Origin: Sciscionella sediminilitoris
GTDB taxonomy: Bacteria > Actinomycetota > Actinomycetes > Mycobacteriales > Pseudonocardiaceae
Assembly: GCF_000737195.2 (NCBI RefSeq)
Contig: NZ_JALM01000068.1
Span: 1 to 64,000, forward strand
DNA: 64,000 bases
Reading direction: 5' to 3'
Part shown: piece after piece, positions 35,162 through 45,283 of the stretch
Layout: the number at the start of each line of letters is the position of its first letter
Position numbering within the stretch: position 1 is the first letter of the stretch
Notes under the pieces: generated by a model
Seen by the model: the letters and a program-made list of their open reading frames with translations, nothing else
Databases searched by the model: none
What the model was told of the DNA's origin: nothing
Translations under genes and position numbers: made by a program

Positions 35162-35964
35162 TTCAGCCAGCCGGACAGGGCCGGAATCTCCCCGGAGAGC
35201 GCGGATCCGTCCGTGCGGCCGGTGAGCCAGGCGATCAGTTCGGCCGGTGTCCCGGTGATCTCGTACTCGGCGGGCGCGGTGCCGATGGCGTGCTCACGGG
35301 TACCGCTGTCCGCGGTGGCGTGCAGCAGCATCGACGGGGTCTCGGGAAGGCTCTTGTAGGTCAGCGTGACATAGCTCAACACCAGGTCGAGTGTTTCCTC
35401 GCCGAGGTCGGCGTAGTCCGCGAAGCGGTGCCCGAGATCGAGGTCCACCAGGTGCACGAACAGTTCGGTGACCCGCATCCACGGGACGAGGTGCCCGCCG
35501 AGTTCCACACCCTGGCGGCTGGTGGCCGAACCCGACCACGCGGAGTCGGGCATCGCGGCGGCCGCGGTACGGAACCGGCCCGAAGCGGCGAGGTGGTCCT
35601 CCTTGATCACCTGCGCCAGCCGCTGCGCGCCCTCGTCGATGTCGGCGTCCCGGTCCTCGTCGGAGGCGTAGGCGGGCCGTTCGATCCCGGTACGCGCCCA
35701 GGTGAGCAGGTTGACCAGGGCATCGGCATTGCGGGCGAGGTGGCTGACCAGGTGCGCCCTGGTCCAGCCGGGCAGCGCGCTCGGCCGGGTCATACTCGCC
35801 TCGGTGATCGCGGCGACCGCCGCGTCGACCCGGGGCGTGAGTTCGTCGATGGCCCGCAGACCGGCGTGCGCGAGCCGGGCCGGGCTCGCGGTCTCGTTCT
35901 CGTCGCGGGGCATCGGCACCACCGTGCTCTCGGCCAGTACGTTCGCGGGTCGGGAGGACTGCAC
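35158..35964 (-). CDS. Maleylpyruvate isomerase-family mycothiol-dependent protein
   Basis: The 268-residue protein has an N-terminal DinB/MDMPI four-helix bundle, with LPGWTRAHLVSHLARNADALVNLL including the metal-binding histidine, and a C-terminal domain with GTPAELIAWLTGR. The family uses mycothiol. The frame extends upstream to 36102, but GTG 35964 has GAGAAGG 9 nt before it and begins the recognisable protein. It is coupled to the MBL hydrolase downstream and divergent from uvrA. Confidence 0.82.
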   Translation of the reverse strand: MQSSRPANVLAESTVVPMPRDENETASPARLAHAGLRAIDELTPRVDAAVAAITEASMTRPSALPGWTRAHLVSHLARNADALVNLLTWARTGIERPAYASDEDRDADIDEGAQRLAQVIKEDHLAASGRFRTAAAAMPDSAWSGSATSRQGVELGGHLVPWMRVTELFVHLVDLDLGHRFADYADLGEETLDLVLSYVTLTYKSLPETPSMLLHATADSGTREHAIGTAPAEYEITGTPAELIAWLTGRTDGSALSGEIPALSGWLK

Positions 35965-36176
35965 AGGGACACCCTTCTCGTTGTTCGCGGTCTCTTCGTT
36001 TCCTGCTGTCAGGATGGGTGTGCTCAAGAACCAATTCAGTGATTTGTCCACGCCGGATGGCACTCGACGGCGCCGTATGCGCGAGGGGTACCTCTCCACC
36101 ATATGCCGCCGGAGCGTTTCGCGGTAGTCGCTGGTCAGCCGGTTACACAGAGTTGTGAGTACCCGCGCGGCGAAAA

Positions 36177-36199
36177 TTGTCGGTGGGGCTGCCTAGCAT
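36177..36199 (+). promoter_or_regulatory. RecA-independent DNA-damage (RecA-NDp, PafBC-type) promoter of uvrA
   Basis: TTGTCGGTG (36177-36185), eight bases, then TAGCAT (36194-36199) is a perfect match to the mycobacterial damage promoter TTGTCRGTG-N8-TAnnnT. Transcription would start near 36206 and give a leader of about 26 nt with CGGAGG before GTG 36232. No LexA-type box was seen nearby. Confidence 0.85.
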
Positions 36200-36231
36200 G
36201 GACTCGTTCCCTGTTTCGTCCGGAGGTTTTC

Positions 36232-39087
36232 GTGGCTGATCGACTTGTGGTGCATGGTGCGCGGGAGCACAACCTGCGTGGAGTCAATCTCGACCTGCCC
36301 CGCGACTCGCTGATCGTGTTCACCGGTCTTTCCGGCTCGGGCAAGTCCTCGATGGCCTTCGACACGATTTTCGCCGAGGGGCAGCGGCGGTACGTGGAAT
36401 CGCTCTCGGCGTACGCGCGGCAGTTTCTCGGGCAGATGGACAAACCCGATGTGGACTTCATTGAGGGGCTTTCCCCCGCGGTGTCGATCGACCAGAAGTC
36501 CACCAACCGCAACCCGCGCTCCACGGTCGGCACGATCACCGAGGTGCACGACTACCTGCGGCTGCTCTACGCGCGCGCCGGCGTCCCGCACTGCCCGGCC
36601 TGCGGGGAACGAATCGCGAAGCAGACTCCACAGCAGATCGTGGACCAGGTGCTCGATCTCGAGGAGCGCACCCGGTTCCAGGTGCTCGCCCCGGTGGTGC
36701 GCGGGCGCAAGGGTGAGTACGTCGACCTGTTCGCCCAGCTGCAGTCCGACGGTTATTCGCGGGTGCGCGTGGACGGGCAGATCCACCAGCTGACCGAGCC
36801 GCCGAAGCTGAAGAAGCAGGACAAGCACTCGATCGCGGTGGTCATCGACCGGCTCACGGTGAAGGCGAGCGCGAAGCAGCGGCTGACCGATTCGGTGGAG
36901 ACGGCGCTGCGCCTCGCGGACGGCCTGGTCACCCTGGAATTCGTGGACCTGGAGGCGGAGGACCCGGATCGGGAGCGCACCTTCTCGGAGAACCTCGCCT
37001 GCCCGAACGGGCACGCGCTGCAGGTCGAGGATTTCGAACCGCGTTCCTTCTCGTTCAACTCCCCGTACGGCGCCTGCCCGGAGTGCACCGGTCTGGGGAC
37101 CCGCAAGGAGGTCGACCCGGAACTGGTGGTGCCCGATCCGGACCTCTCGCTGGAGGACGGGGCGATCGCACCCTGGCAGGGCGGCCAGTCCGCCGACTAC
37201 TTCCAGCGCCTGCTGACCTCGCTGTCCACGACCATCGGGTTCCGCATGGACACCCCGTGGCGCAAGCTCGGCGCGAAGATCCAGAAGGCGGTGCTGCACG
37301 GGGTCCCGGACCAGGTGCACGTGCGCTACCGCAACCGGTACGGGCGCCAGCGCTCCTACTACGCCTCCTTCGAGGGAGTCATTCCCTTCCTGGAGCGGCG
37401 GCTCGAGCAGACCGAGTCCGAATACATGCGCGAGCGCTACGAGGGCTACATGCGCGAGGTTCCGTGCCAGGCCTGCCAGGGAACCAGGCTGCGCCCGGAG
37501 ATCCTCGCGGTCACCCTGGAGCACTCGCAGCACGGTGAGCGCTCGATCGCGGATGTCTCGGCCATGTCCGTCGCCGAGTGCTCCACGTTCCTGGACGGGA
37601 TGACGCTGGACAAGCGCCAGGAGATGATCGCGGGCCGGGTGCTCAGGGAAATCCAGGCGCGGCTTCGCTTCCTGCTCGACGTGGGACTCGACTATCTGTC
37701 CCTGGACCGGGCCGCGGGCACCCTCTCCGGGGGAGAGGCACAGCGCATCCGGCTCGCCACGCAGATCGGCTCGGGCCTGGTCGGGGTGCTCTACGTGCTC
37801 GACGAACCCTCGATCGGGCTGCACCAGCGGGACAACCACCGGCTGATCGAGACCCTGACCAGGCTGCGCGATCTCGGCAACACGCTCATCGTGGTGGAAC
37901 ACGACGAGGACACCATCCGCTCGGCGGACTGGGTCGTGGACATCGGCCCTGGCGCGGGGGAGCACGGTGGCGAGATCGTGCACAGCGGCACCTACAAGAA
38001 GCTGCTCGCCAACAAGCGCTCCGCGACCGGGGACTACCTGTCCCGCCGCAAGGAGATCCCGGTCCCGGAAGAACGCCGGGTGGCCGATCCGAAGCGCAAG
38101 CTCACCGTGGTCGGCGCGCGGGAACACAATCTGCGCGGGATCGACGTGGCCTTCCCGCTCGGCACCCTCACCTCGGTCACCGGGGTCTCGGGTTCCGGGA
38201 AATCCACCCTGGTCAACGACATCCTGGCCACGGTGCTCGCGAACCGGCTCAACGGCGCGCGCCAGGTTCCCGGGCGGCACACCAGGATCAACGGCATCGG
38301 CGAGGTGGACAAGCTGGTGTGCGTGGACCAGTCGCCGATCGGCCGGACCCCCCGGTCCAATCCGGCGACCTACACCGGCGTGTGGGACCACATGCGCAAG
38401 CTGTTCGCCGCGACCACCGAGGCGAAGGTGCGCGGTTACCAGCCGGGCCGGTTCTCCTTCAACGTCAAGGGCGGGCGCTGCGAGGCCTGCGCGGGCGACG
38501 GCACCATCAAGATCGAGATGAACTTCCTGCCCGATGTGTACGTGCCGTGCGAGGTCTGCAAGGGCGCCCGGTACAACCGCGAGACCCTCGAGGTGCACTA
38601 CAAGGGCAAGACGGTCGCCGAAGTACTGGACATGCCGATCGAGGAGGCAGCCGAGTTCTTCAAGCCGATCACCGCGATCCACCGGCACCTCAAGACCCTG
38701 GTGGATGTGGGGCTGGGCTACGTGCGGCTCGGTCAGCCCGCCCCGACCCTGTCCGGCGGTGAGGCGCAGCGTGTGAAGCTCGCCTCCGAACTGCAGAAGC
38801 GCTCCACCGGAAAGACCGTCTACATTCTCGACGAGCCCACCACCGGACTGCACTTCGAGGACATCTCGAAACTGCTCGGGGTGATCAACGGCTTGGTGGA
38901 CAAGGGAAACACGGTGATCGTGATCGAGCACAACCTCGACGTGATCAAGACATCCGACTGGATCATCGATATGGGACCCGAGGGCGGATCCGGCGGCGGA
39001 ACCGTGGTCGCGGAAGGTACCCCGGAAGAGGTGGCGGACACCGAGGAGAGCTACACCGGCCAGTTCCTCGCCCCGATGCTCGGGTGA
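36232..39087 (+). CDS. uvrA: Excinuclease ABC subunit A
   Basis: The 951-residue protein has two ABC ATPase halves: Walker [10 protein letters not shown] near residue 36 and [10 protein letters not shown] near 651; signatures [11 protein letters not shown] and [11 protein letters not shown]; zinc modules [10 protein letters not shown] and [13 protein letters not shown]...CEVCKG. UvrA finds bulky DNA lesions and loads UvrB. GTG 36232 with CGGAGG at 36221-36226 starts the conserved [15 protein letters not shown] damage-inducible promoter lies upstream. Confidence 0.98.
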   Translation: MADRLVVHGAREHNLRGVNLDLPRDSLIVFTGLSGSGKSSMAFDTIFAEGQRRYVESLSAYARQFLGQMDKPDVDFIEGLSPAVSIDQKSTNRNPRSTVGTITEVHDYLRLLYARAGVPHCPACGERIAKQTPQQIVDQVLDLEERTRFQVLAPVVRGRKGEYVDLFAQLQSDGYSRVRVDGQIHQLTEPPKLKKQDKHSIAVVIDRLTVKASAKQRLTDSVETALRLADGLVTLEFVDLEAEDPDRERTFSENLACPNGHALQVEDFEPRSFSFNSPYGACPECTGLGTRKEVDPELVVPDPDLSLEDGAIAPWQGGQSADYFQRLLTSLSTTIGFRMDTPWRKLGAKIQKAVLHGVPDQVHVRYRNRYGRQRSYYASFEGVIPFLERRLEQTESEYMRERYEGYMREVPCQACQGTRLRPEILAVTLEHSQHGERSIADVSAMSVAECSTFLDGMTLDKRQEMIAGRVLREIQARLRFLLDVGLDYLSLDRAAGTLSGGEAQRIRLATQIGSGLVGVLYVLDEPSIGLHQRDNHRLIETLTRLRDLGNTLIVVEHDEDTIRSADWVVDIGPGAGEHGGEIVHSGTYKKLLANKRSATGDYLSRRKEIPVPEERRVADPKRKLTVVGAREHNLRGIDVAFPLGTLTSVTGVSGSGKSTLVNDILATVLANRLNGARQVPGRHTRINGIGEVDKLVCVDQSPIGRTPRSNPATYTGVWDHMRKLFAATTEAKVRGYQPGRFSFNVKGGRCEACAGDGTIKIEMNFLPDVYVPCEVCKGARYNRETLEVHYKGKTVAEVLDMPIEEAAEFFKPITAIHRHLKTLVDVGLGYVRLGQPAPTLSGGEAQRVKLASELQKRSTGKTVYILDEPTTGLHFEDISKLLGVINGLVDKGNTVIVIEHNLDVIKTSDWIIDMGPEGGSGGGTVVAEGTPEEVADTEESYTGQFLAPMLG

Positions 39088-39893
39088 TCCCGGCCGACCG
39101 GGTCGCTCCGGTACTGCGGGCGCTGGGCATCCGGGGCGAGCGGATCACCGAATGCGGACGGGGCTGGGATTCCCGCGCCCTCGAGGTGGACGAGACCTGG
39201 ATGGTGCTCGTGCCCCGGGAGCCCGGGATCGCGCGTAACCACCTCAAGCAGGCGCGGTTGCTGCCCTGGCTGGCCCCGCGGCTGCCGTTCGCGGTGCCGC
39301 GCCCGCTGTTGTGCGGTGGGCTTCTGGTGTACCGCAAGCTCGACGGTGAACCGAACACCGACTGGACCGGCCTGCCCTCGGCCCTGCGGGCGCTGCACGG
39401 GGCGGACCTCGGGCACGCTGCGCGCTGCTGTGACACCGCACCGAACCTGGATTCCTGGCTGCGCTACTACCGGGACCGCAGGGAGGACGCGCGCCGGATC
39501 GCGGACACCCTCGGCGCGCTCGCCGGTCCCCTGGAGGAGGCCTTCACCGCGTTCTTCGCCGGCGACTGGTCGAGCCCGGCCGCGCTGGTGCACGGGGACC
39601 TCGGTAGGGAACACGTGCTCGCCGGGAACGGCGGGATCCGCGCGCTGATCGATTTCGGGGACGCGACCATCGGCGATCCGGTCCAGGACTTCATCGGGCC
39701 CTATCTGGAGCTCGGCGCGGACCGCACGGCGGACCTCATCGCCGAATACGGCCGCCCGCTGCCGCTCGAACGGCTGGCCCACTACGCCTGGCTGGGTGCC
39801 CTGGAGGCGGTGCTCTACGGGCTGCGCACCGGCGATCGGCACGAGCTCGCCGACGGGCTGAACGGGCTCGCCGAACGCCTGGCGCGGCTGTGA
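39084..39893 (+). CDS. Aminoglycoside/macrolide phosphotransferase-fold kinase
   Basis: The 269-residue APH-fold protein has [11 protein letters not shown] in the nucleotide loop, the catalytic loop [13 protein letters not shown] and the metal-binding [14 protein letters not shown] 39084 overlaps the uvrA stop by 4 nt, so it is translationally coupled to uvrA. The catalytic aspartate is present; the asparagine usual in HGDxxxxN is histidine, as I recall for some actinobacterial members. The substrate may be an antibiotic or a metabolite such as a sugar or thiol; resistance cannot be claimed from sequence. Confidence 0.82.
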   Translation: MIPADRVAPVLRALGIRGERITECGRGWDSRALEVDETWMVLVPREPGIARNHLKQARLLPWLAPRLPFAVPRPLLCGGLLVYRKLDGEPNTDWTGLPSALRALHGADLGHAARCCDTAPNLDSWLRYYRDRREDARRIADTLGALAGPLEEAFTAFFAGDWSSPAALVHGDLGREHVLAGNGGIRALIDFGDATIGDPVQDFIGPYLELGADRTADLIAEYGRPLPLERLAHYAWLGALEAVLYGLRTGDRHELADGLNGLAERLARL

Positions 39894-39930
39894 ATCCCAG
39901 CCGTGAACCCGAAGCCGTGCAACCCCGCCG

Positions 39931-40899
39931 CTACGGCAGGATCATCGAGACGCCGGGGAATTCCAGCACCGGTCGCGGACCGGAAAGCTCCCCGCTGGCC
40001 GGATCACGATCGAACCGGACCACCTGGCCGCCGCGCTCGTTGCCGACGTAGAGCGCGGATTCGGCGAGCGCGAACTGGCGCGGCCAGTCCCCGGTGGTGG
40101 GCACCGTGTCGAGCAGCCGCAGCCCGGAGCCCTCGACGGCGAGCCGGGCGATCGTGTTGTCGCCCCGGTTGCTCGCGTACACGAACCGCCCGTCCTCGCT
40201 GACCGCGATCTCCCCGGGGAAGTTGTCCCCGCCGGTTTCCTGCCGGGTGCTCACGTTCGCCCCGATGGTCAGGGTGCCCGCATCGGCGTCCCAGCCGAGC
40301 ACGGTCACCGTGGACTCGTATTCGTGCACCAGATAGGCGCGCTCGCCGTCCGGGTGGAAGTCCAGGTGCCGGGGTCCGCTTCCCTTCGGCAGCACCGCGC
40401 GCGAATGCTCACGCAGCTTGCCGTCCTCGATGCGGTACACGAACACGGTGTCCACCCCGATGTCCACGCACAGCAGCCAGTTCCCGGAGGGATCGCCGAG
40501 CGCCTGGTGCGCGTGCGCGCCCTCGCCGTGCTGCACGAGATCGCTGAGCGCACCCAGCGAACCACCGGCCTCGATCGGGTGCACGGCCACCGATCCGGAG
40601 CCGTAGTTCGAACTCACCAGCCAGTCCCGGTGCACCGTGCAGTGCGTGGGTTCGGCGCCCTCGGTCAGCTGTGCGCCCAGCACCTCCGGCGCGTACGGAT
40701 CGGCGATGCTCAGCGCCCGCACCGCGCCCGCCGTGGATTCCTGCACCGCGTACAGCACCGAACCGCTCCGGGTCAGCCAGGACGGGTTCTCCAGCGGAAT
40801 CCGGGCCCGCTCGGTGAGCGTGCCGCCCTCCCGCTCGGTCACGACGAGCCCCGGCCCGCCTTCGGATGTGAAACCACCGATGTAACACGGAGTACCCAC
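39931..40899 (-). CDS. Lactonase family (6-phosphogluconolactonase-like, beta-propeller) protein
   Basis: The 322-residue protein fits the seven-bladed propeller lactonase (YbhE/Pgl-like) family: ENPSWL, HPDGERAYLVHEYESTVTVL, GPRHLDFHPDGE, NFPGEIAVSEDGRFVYASNRGDNTIA and PRQFAL. It probably opens a sugar lactone. It lies just downstream of the GntP-family permease gene on the same strand (48 bp), which would suit gluconate or lactone use, although the rest of the cluster points to D-amino acids. Confidence 0.85.
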   Translation of the reverse strand: MGTPCYIGGFTSEGGPGLVVTEREGGTLTERARIPLENPSWLTRSGSVLYAVQESTAGAVRALSIADPYAPEVLGAQLTEGAEPTHCTVHRDWLVSSNYGSGSVAVHPIEAGGSLGALSDLVQHGEGAHAHQALGDPSGNWLLCVDIGVDTVFVYRIEDGKLREHSRAVLPKGSGPRHLDFHPDGERAYLVHEYESTVTVLGWDADAGTLTIGANVSTRQETGGDNFPGEIAVSEDGRFVYASNRGDNTIARLAVEGSGLRLLDTVPTTGDWPRQFALAESALYVGNERGGQVVRFDRDPASGELSGPRPVLEFPGVSMILP

Positions 40900-40947
40900 G
40901 CCGTTCCCTTCCTTCCAGGCAGCCGCTCAACTATACGACTGTGCTCA

Positions 40948-42333
40948 CTACACGAACAGACTCAACAACGCCGCCATACCGAAACCTACTAGGGACAGCA
41001 CGGTTTCCAGGACAGTCCAGCTGCGCAGGGTGTCCTTGACGGTGAGCCCGAAATAACGCGAGACGATCCAGAACCCGCCGTCGTTGACGTGCGAGGCGAT
41101 GATCGAACCCGAGGAGATCGCCATCACCAGTAGGGCCAGCTGTGGCTGTGAATAGTGCAGCTCGGTCACCGTCGGCGCGAGGATCCCGGTCGTCGTGGTG
41201 ATCGCGACGGTCGCCGAGCCCTGGGCGATGCGCAGCCCGCAGCTGATCACGTACGCGGCCAGCAGCACGGGCAGCCCCGCGGCGTCCAGCGAACCGGCCA
41301 CCGCCTTGCCGATCCCGGTCGCGGCGAGCACCGCGCCGAAGAACGCGCCCGCGCCCACCACGAGCAGGATCATCGCCACCGGGCGCAGCGCGGCCGCGGT
41401 GAGCGTGCTCAGCTCCTTGCTGCCCATCCCGCGGCGGAAGCCGAGCAGCCACATCGCCAGCAGCACCGAGATGGTCAGCGCCACCGCGGGCGTGCCGAGG
41501 AAAGTCGCCACCTCGCCGACCGTGGATCCCTTGGGCAGCAACAGATTCCCGAAGGTGCCGAACAGGATCAGCACCAGCGGAACGAGGATCAGCAGCAGTA
41601 CCGTGCCCAGGGCCGGTTCGTCCTCGCCGTCCTCCTCGGCGAGTTCGGCCTCGGCGGGAACCGACCGGTGCATCCGGTTGCCCAGCCAGGTGGAGAACAG
41701 GATGCTCGCCGCGAACCAGGCCGGGATCCCACAGGCCAGCCCCATCACGATGATCCAGCCGAGACTTACCCCGAGCAGCCCGGCCGCGGTGACCGGACCC
41801 GGGTGCGGGGGAAGGAAGGCATGCGTCATGGACAGCCCGCCGATCAGCGGGAGCACGAACAGCAGCACCGAGCGCTTGTCCTGGCGGGCCGCGGCGAACA
41901 CCAGCGGGGCGAGCACGAACACGCCGATGTCGAAGAACACCGGGATGCCGAAGATCAGCCCGGCGAGCCCCATCGCGAGCGGGGCACGGCGCTGCCCGAA
42001 CAGCCGCAGCAGCGCCCTGGTCAGCACCCGGGCCCCGCCGGATTTCTCCAGGATCGCGCCGAGCAGGGTACCGAGCCCGATGATCACCGCGATGTGCCCG
42101 AGTATCGAGCCGAATCCCTTCTCCAGTAAGGAATTCGAGGACTTCTGCGCGGTACCCACCAGATCCTGCACCGAGATCCCGGCGGCCAGCGCCACGAGCA
42201 GCCCGACCACGAGCAGCGCGATGAACGGCTCCATGCCGAACTTCATGATCAGTAACAGCAGCACCGCGATGGCCACCAGGGCGAGCAGGAGCAGACCCGG
42301 TGTGGAGTGCTGGAGCCAGTCGACCGCCGCCAT
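40948..42333 (-). CDS. GntP family permease (gluconate/D-serine type)
   Basis: The 461-residue polytopic transporter has the GntP-family stretches GIPVFFDIGVFVLAPLVFA and HAFLPPHPGPVTAAGLLG. GntP permeases carry gluconate, and the DsdX subgroup carries D-serine. Its location 17 nt downstream of an N-acyl-D-amino-acid deacylase and next to a PLP deaminase favours the D-amino-acid type; this is context-based. About twelve hydrophobic segments are present. Confidence 0.92.
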   Translation of the reverse strand: MAAVDWLQHSTPGLLLLALVAIAVLLLLIMKFGMEPFIALLVVGLLVALAAGISVQDLVGTAQKSSNSLLEKGFGSILGHIAVIIGLGTLLGAILEKSGGARVLTRALLRLFGQRRAPLAMGLAGLIFGIPVFFDIGVFVLAPLVFAAARQDKRSVLLFVLPLIGGLSMTHAFLPPHPGPVTAAGLLGVSLGWIIVMGLACGIPAWFAASILFSTWLGNRMHRSVPAEAELAEEDGEDEPALGTVLLLILVPLVLILFGTFGNLLLPKGSTVGEVATFLGTPAVALTISVLLAMWLLGFRRGMGSKELSTLTAAALRPVAMILLVVGAGAFFGAVLAATGIGKAVAGSLDAAGLPVLLAAYVISCGLRIAQGSATVAITTTTGILAPTVTELHYSQPQLALLVMAISSGSIIASHVNDGGFWIVSRYFGLTVKDTLRSWTVLETVLSLVGFGMAALLSLFV

Positions 42334-42350
42334 GGAGGCCTCCCCGTGTG

Positions 42351-43928
42351 TTATCCGTTGTGCCGCAAGGCCTTCCCAGGAAACGCTCCGGTGTGCGCAC
42401 CCTCGGCGTACACCGTGACCCCGCCGACGAGTACCCGCTCGATGCCCGCGGCGAGCCGGCGGGGCTCGTTGAACTCCGCCCGGTCGGCGACCGTCTCCGG
42501 ATCGAAGAGCACCAGATCGGCTACCGCGCCCTCGGTGAGCACGCCCCGGTCGCGCAGCCCGAGCCGGGCCGCGGGCCGCCCGGTCATGTGGTGCACGCAG
42601 TCCTCGAGGCCGAGCACGCCCAGTTCGCGGCAGTAGTGGCCGAGATAGCGCGGGAAGGTGCCCCAGGCGCGCGGGTGCGGCCGCGGGCCGTGCAGCAGCC
42701 CGTCGCTGCCCGCGGTGTGCGCCGGATGCCGCATGATCGCGCGGACGTTGTCCTCATGGCCGATGTGCATCAGGCAGGACGGGGCGAGCCGTTCGGCCAC
42801 GAGCACGTCGAAATACAGTTCGCTCGGCGTTTTCCCGCGGCGCGCGGCCGATTCCGCGACGCTCGCACCGACAAGCGCGGTGTCCTCGGCACCGTTGATC
42901 TCGATGGCCGACCAGTCCACGGGCACGCCGTGGCAGCCGTCCGAACCGAGTTCCTCCATCTCGTACCGGATCCGTTCCCGGGTGTCCGCATCGGCGAGCC
43001 GTTCCAGGGTGTCCTCGACCCCGCCGGAGAACACCCAGCTCGGCAACAGCGCGGACAGCGTTGTCGCCCCGGGCAGATACGGATAGCTGTCCAGGGTGAT
43101 GTCCGTGCCCTCGGCGATCGCCGCGTCCAGCAGCGCGAGCAGTTCGCCCGCCCGCCCGGCATTGCAGTCGAAGTTCATCGTGGCGTGCGCGAGATGCAGC
43201 GGGCAGCCCGAACGCGTGGAGACGTCCACCATCTCCGCGTACGCCTCCAGCGCATGCGCCCCGTACCCGCGATGGTGCGGGCTGTAGTACCCGCCGTGTT
43301 CCGCGACCACCGCGCACAGCGCGACCAGTTCCGCGGTGGAGGCATACATCCCCGGGGTGTAGGTGAGCCCGGAGGACAGCCCGAACGCGCCCTGGTCCAT
43401 GCCCTGTGCGACGAGCTCGCGCATCCGGTCCAGCTCGTCCTCGCTCGCCGCGCGGTCGTCGAACCCGACGCCCAGCATGCGCACCGTTCCCTGCGGCACC
43501 AGGTACGCCGCGTTGATGGTGATCCCCGTGTCGAGCCGGTCCAGGTACTCGCCGACGCTGCGCCAGGAGAAATCGAAATCCGGCGGGTTACCGTTCCATC
43601 CGGCGATCTGGGCACGCAGCGCGGCCAGGGTCCGGTCGTCGCAGGGCGCGTAGGAGAGGCCGTCCTGGCCGATCACATCGCAGGTAACCCCCTGGGAAAC
43701 CTTCGCGAGGTGCTCGGGTTCGGTGAGCAGCGCCAGATCCGAGTGCGCGTGCATATCGATGAAACCCGGGCACAGCACCAGTCCCGTGGCGTCGATCAGG
43801 TTCGCGCCCCGCCGGGTTCCGGGTGCGGTGATCTCCGCGATCCGGCCGTTCCGCAGCACCACATCCGCGTGATAGCGGTCCGCGCCCGTTCCGTCGATCA
43901 CCGTGGCCGAGCCGAGGATCAGGTCCAT
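42351..43928 (-). CDS. N-acyl-D-amino-acid deacylase
   Basis: The 525-residue amidohydrolase begins DLILGSATVIDGTGADRYHADV, with metal ligands in GFIDMHAHSDLA and HHRGYGAHALEAYAEMVDVS, and a C-terminal DLVLFDPETVADRA. It matches D-aminoacylase/dihydroorotase-like enzymes that release D-amino acids from N-acyl forms. The frame is open upstream, but ATG 43928 starts the family motif and lies 2 nt after the deaminase stop. The cluster context supports D-amino-acid catabolism. Confidence 0.9.
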   Translation of the reverse strand: MDLILGSATVIDGTGADRYHADVVLRNGRIAEITAPGTRRGANLIDATGLVLCPGFIDMHAHSDLALLTEPEHLAKVSQGVTCDVIGQDGLSYAPCDDRTLAALRAQIAGWNGNPPDFDFSWRSVGEYLDRLDTGITINAAYLVPQGTVRMLGVGFDDRAASEDELDRMRELVAQGMDQGAFGLSSGLTYTPGMYASTAELVALCAVVAEHGGYYSPHHRGYGAHALEAYAEMVDVSTRSGCPLHLAHATMNFDCNAGRAGELLALLDAAIAEGTDITLDSYPYLPGATTLSALLPSWVFSGGVEDTLERLADADTRERIRYEMEELGSDGCHGVPVDWSAIEINGAEDTALVGASVAESAARRGKTPSELYFDVLVAERLAPSCLMHIGHEDNVRAIMRHPAHTAGSDGLLHGPRPHPRAWGTFPRYLGHYCRELGVLGLEDCVHHMTGRPAARLGLRDRGVLTEGAVADLVLFDPETVADRAEFNEPRRLAAGIERVLVGGVTVYAEGAHTGAFPGKALRHNG

Positions 43929-43930
43929 GA

Positions 43931-45244
43931 TCAGAAGTAGGTCCGGACGAACTCGAGCACGGTCTCCCCGTCGGTATCGAGTACCGGGATCAGTTGCCAC
44001 TTGTCGAACACGGTGCACGGATGCGAGGCGCCGAGCCCGATCCAGTCACCGACCCGGATGTCGGCTCCCGGACCGAGTGCGCAGTAGGCGTGCTGATCGT
44101 TGAGCTTGGTGACGGTGACCCCGGAAAGCGCAACGGTCTTACCCTCCCTGCGGATCACCTCGGCGCTCGGCATGCCCTGGTCGAAGGAGACATCCCGGCG
44201 CCCGAGGGTGAGCAGGGCCAGGTCCGCGTCGGGTTTCGAGCTGACCCGGGCCCACAACCGCATCGCGGGCCGTAGCCGTTCGTATCCGGCCAGTCGCTGA
44301 TGCGCGCCGAGCGGGGAAAGTCCTTCGTAGAAGCCGGAATCGTGGGTCAGATACGCCCCGCTGCGCAGTACCGGGAGCACGTCCAGCCCCGCGGGCCATG
44401 GTTCGGTGAGTACCTCGGTGACCTGATCGAAGTAGGCGCTCCCGCCCGCGGTGACCAGCACCTGCCCCGGAAACAGCGGAGCGCAGCGGTCGACCAGCTC
44501 CCGCAGCGCGCGCAGGTAACCGTCCACAGTGGACAACGCGTCGGACTCGGCACCGTGCGCGAGTGCGGCCTCGTAGCCGCCGACCCCGGCCAGCCGCAGC
44601 GCGGGTGAGGCGGCCACTGCCTGTGCGAGCTCGACCGCCGCCGCCACATCCCGGACGCCGGTCCGCCCGCCCGCACCACCGAGCTCGATCAGCACCGGCA
44701 GCTGGAAATCCGTGCCCGCGAGCGCGTTCTCGGCGATCTCGATCCCGGCGGAGGAGTCGAGGAAACAGCTGAACTCGAAACCGGGATCGCGCGCGGACTC
44801 GGCCGCGATCCAGGCGATGGCCACCGGATCCACGAGCTGGTTGGCCAGCAATACCCGGGAAACCCCGAACGCGCGGTACACCCGGACCTGGCTGAACGTG
44901 GCCGCGGTGATGCCCCAGGCGCCCGCCCGCAGCTGACGTTCGAACAGCCGCGGTGCCATGGTCGTCTTGCCGTGCGGAGCGAGCGCGATCCCGCGTGCGT
45001 CCGCGAGCCGGGCGAGCACATCCACGTTGTGCCGCATGGCCGCGTCGTCCAGCACCAACAGCGGGGAGTGGAATCCGTCAGTGAAAATATTGGGCCGTTC
45101 GGCGGCGAATGCTGCGATACTCGTACCGGACGCGGCGGGTGGCATTCCCTTGTGCCGCCAGTCGACGGGGATCTCGTCGGCTTCGGCAAGGGCGTTCGGG
45201 TCGATTGTCCCGGGTGTGATCGTCACGCTGTCCGTCTTTACCAT
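43931..45244 (-). CDS. PLP-dependent amino acid deaminase (D-serine/D-threonine type, alanine racemase fold)
   Basis: The 437-residue protein has the fold III PLP-lysine site APHGKTTMAPRLF near residue 83 and the C-terminal D-threonine-aldolase-like domain with DQHAYCALGPG and IGLGASHPCTVFDKW. Such enzymes deaminate D-serine, D-threonine or related D-amino acids to keto acids through imine intermediates. ATG 45244 is chosen; the frame continues upstream antisense to the Rid gene. Operon order deaminase-deacylase-permease-lactonase is on the minus strand. Confidence 0.85.
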   Translation of the reverse strand: MVKTDSVTITPGTIDPNALAEADEIPVDWRHKGMPPAASGTSIAAFAAERPNIFTDGFHSPLLVLDDAAMRHNVDVLARLADARGIALAPHGKTTMAPRLFERQLRAGAWGITAATFSQVRVYRAFGVSRVLLANQLVDPVAIAWIAAESARDPGFEFSCFLDSSAGIEIAENALAGTDFQLPVLIELGGAGGRTGVRDVAAAVELAQAVAASPALRLAGVGGYEAALAHGAESDALSTVDGYLRALRELVDRCAPLFPGQVLVTAGGSAYFDQVTEVLTEPWPAGLDVLPVLRSGAYLTHDSGFYEGLSPLGAHQRLAGYERLRPAMRLWARVSSKPDADLALLTLGRRDVSFDQGMPSAEVIRREGKTVALSGVTVTKLNDQHAYCALGPGADIRVGDWIGLGASHPCTVFDKWQLIPVLDTDGETVLEFVRTYF

Positions 45245-45283
45245 CACTGTGCAATGATCGGCAATAGCGGAGGTATCCACCCG

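Noticed and set aside
36193-38931. 912-codon open frame antisense to uvrA
   Set aside because: Shadow of uvrA codon usage; low-complexity translation without homology.
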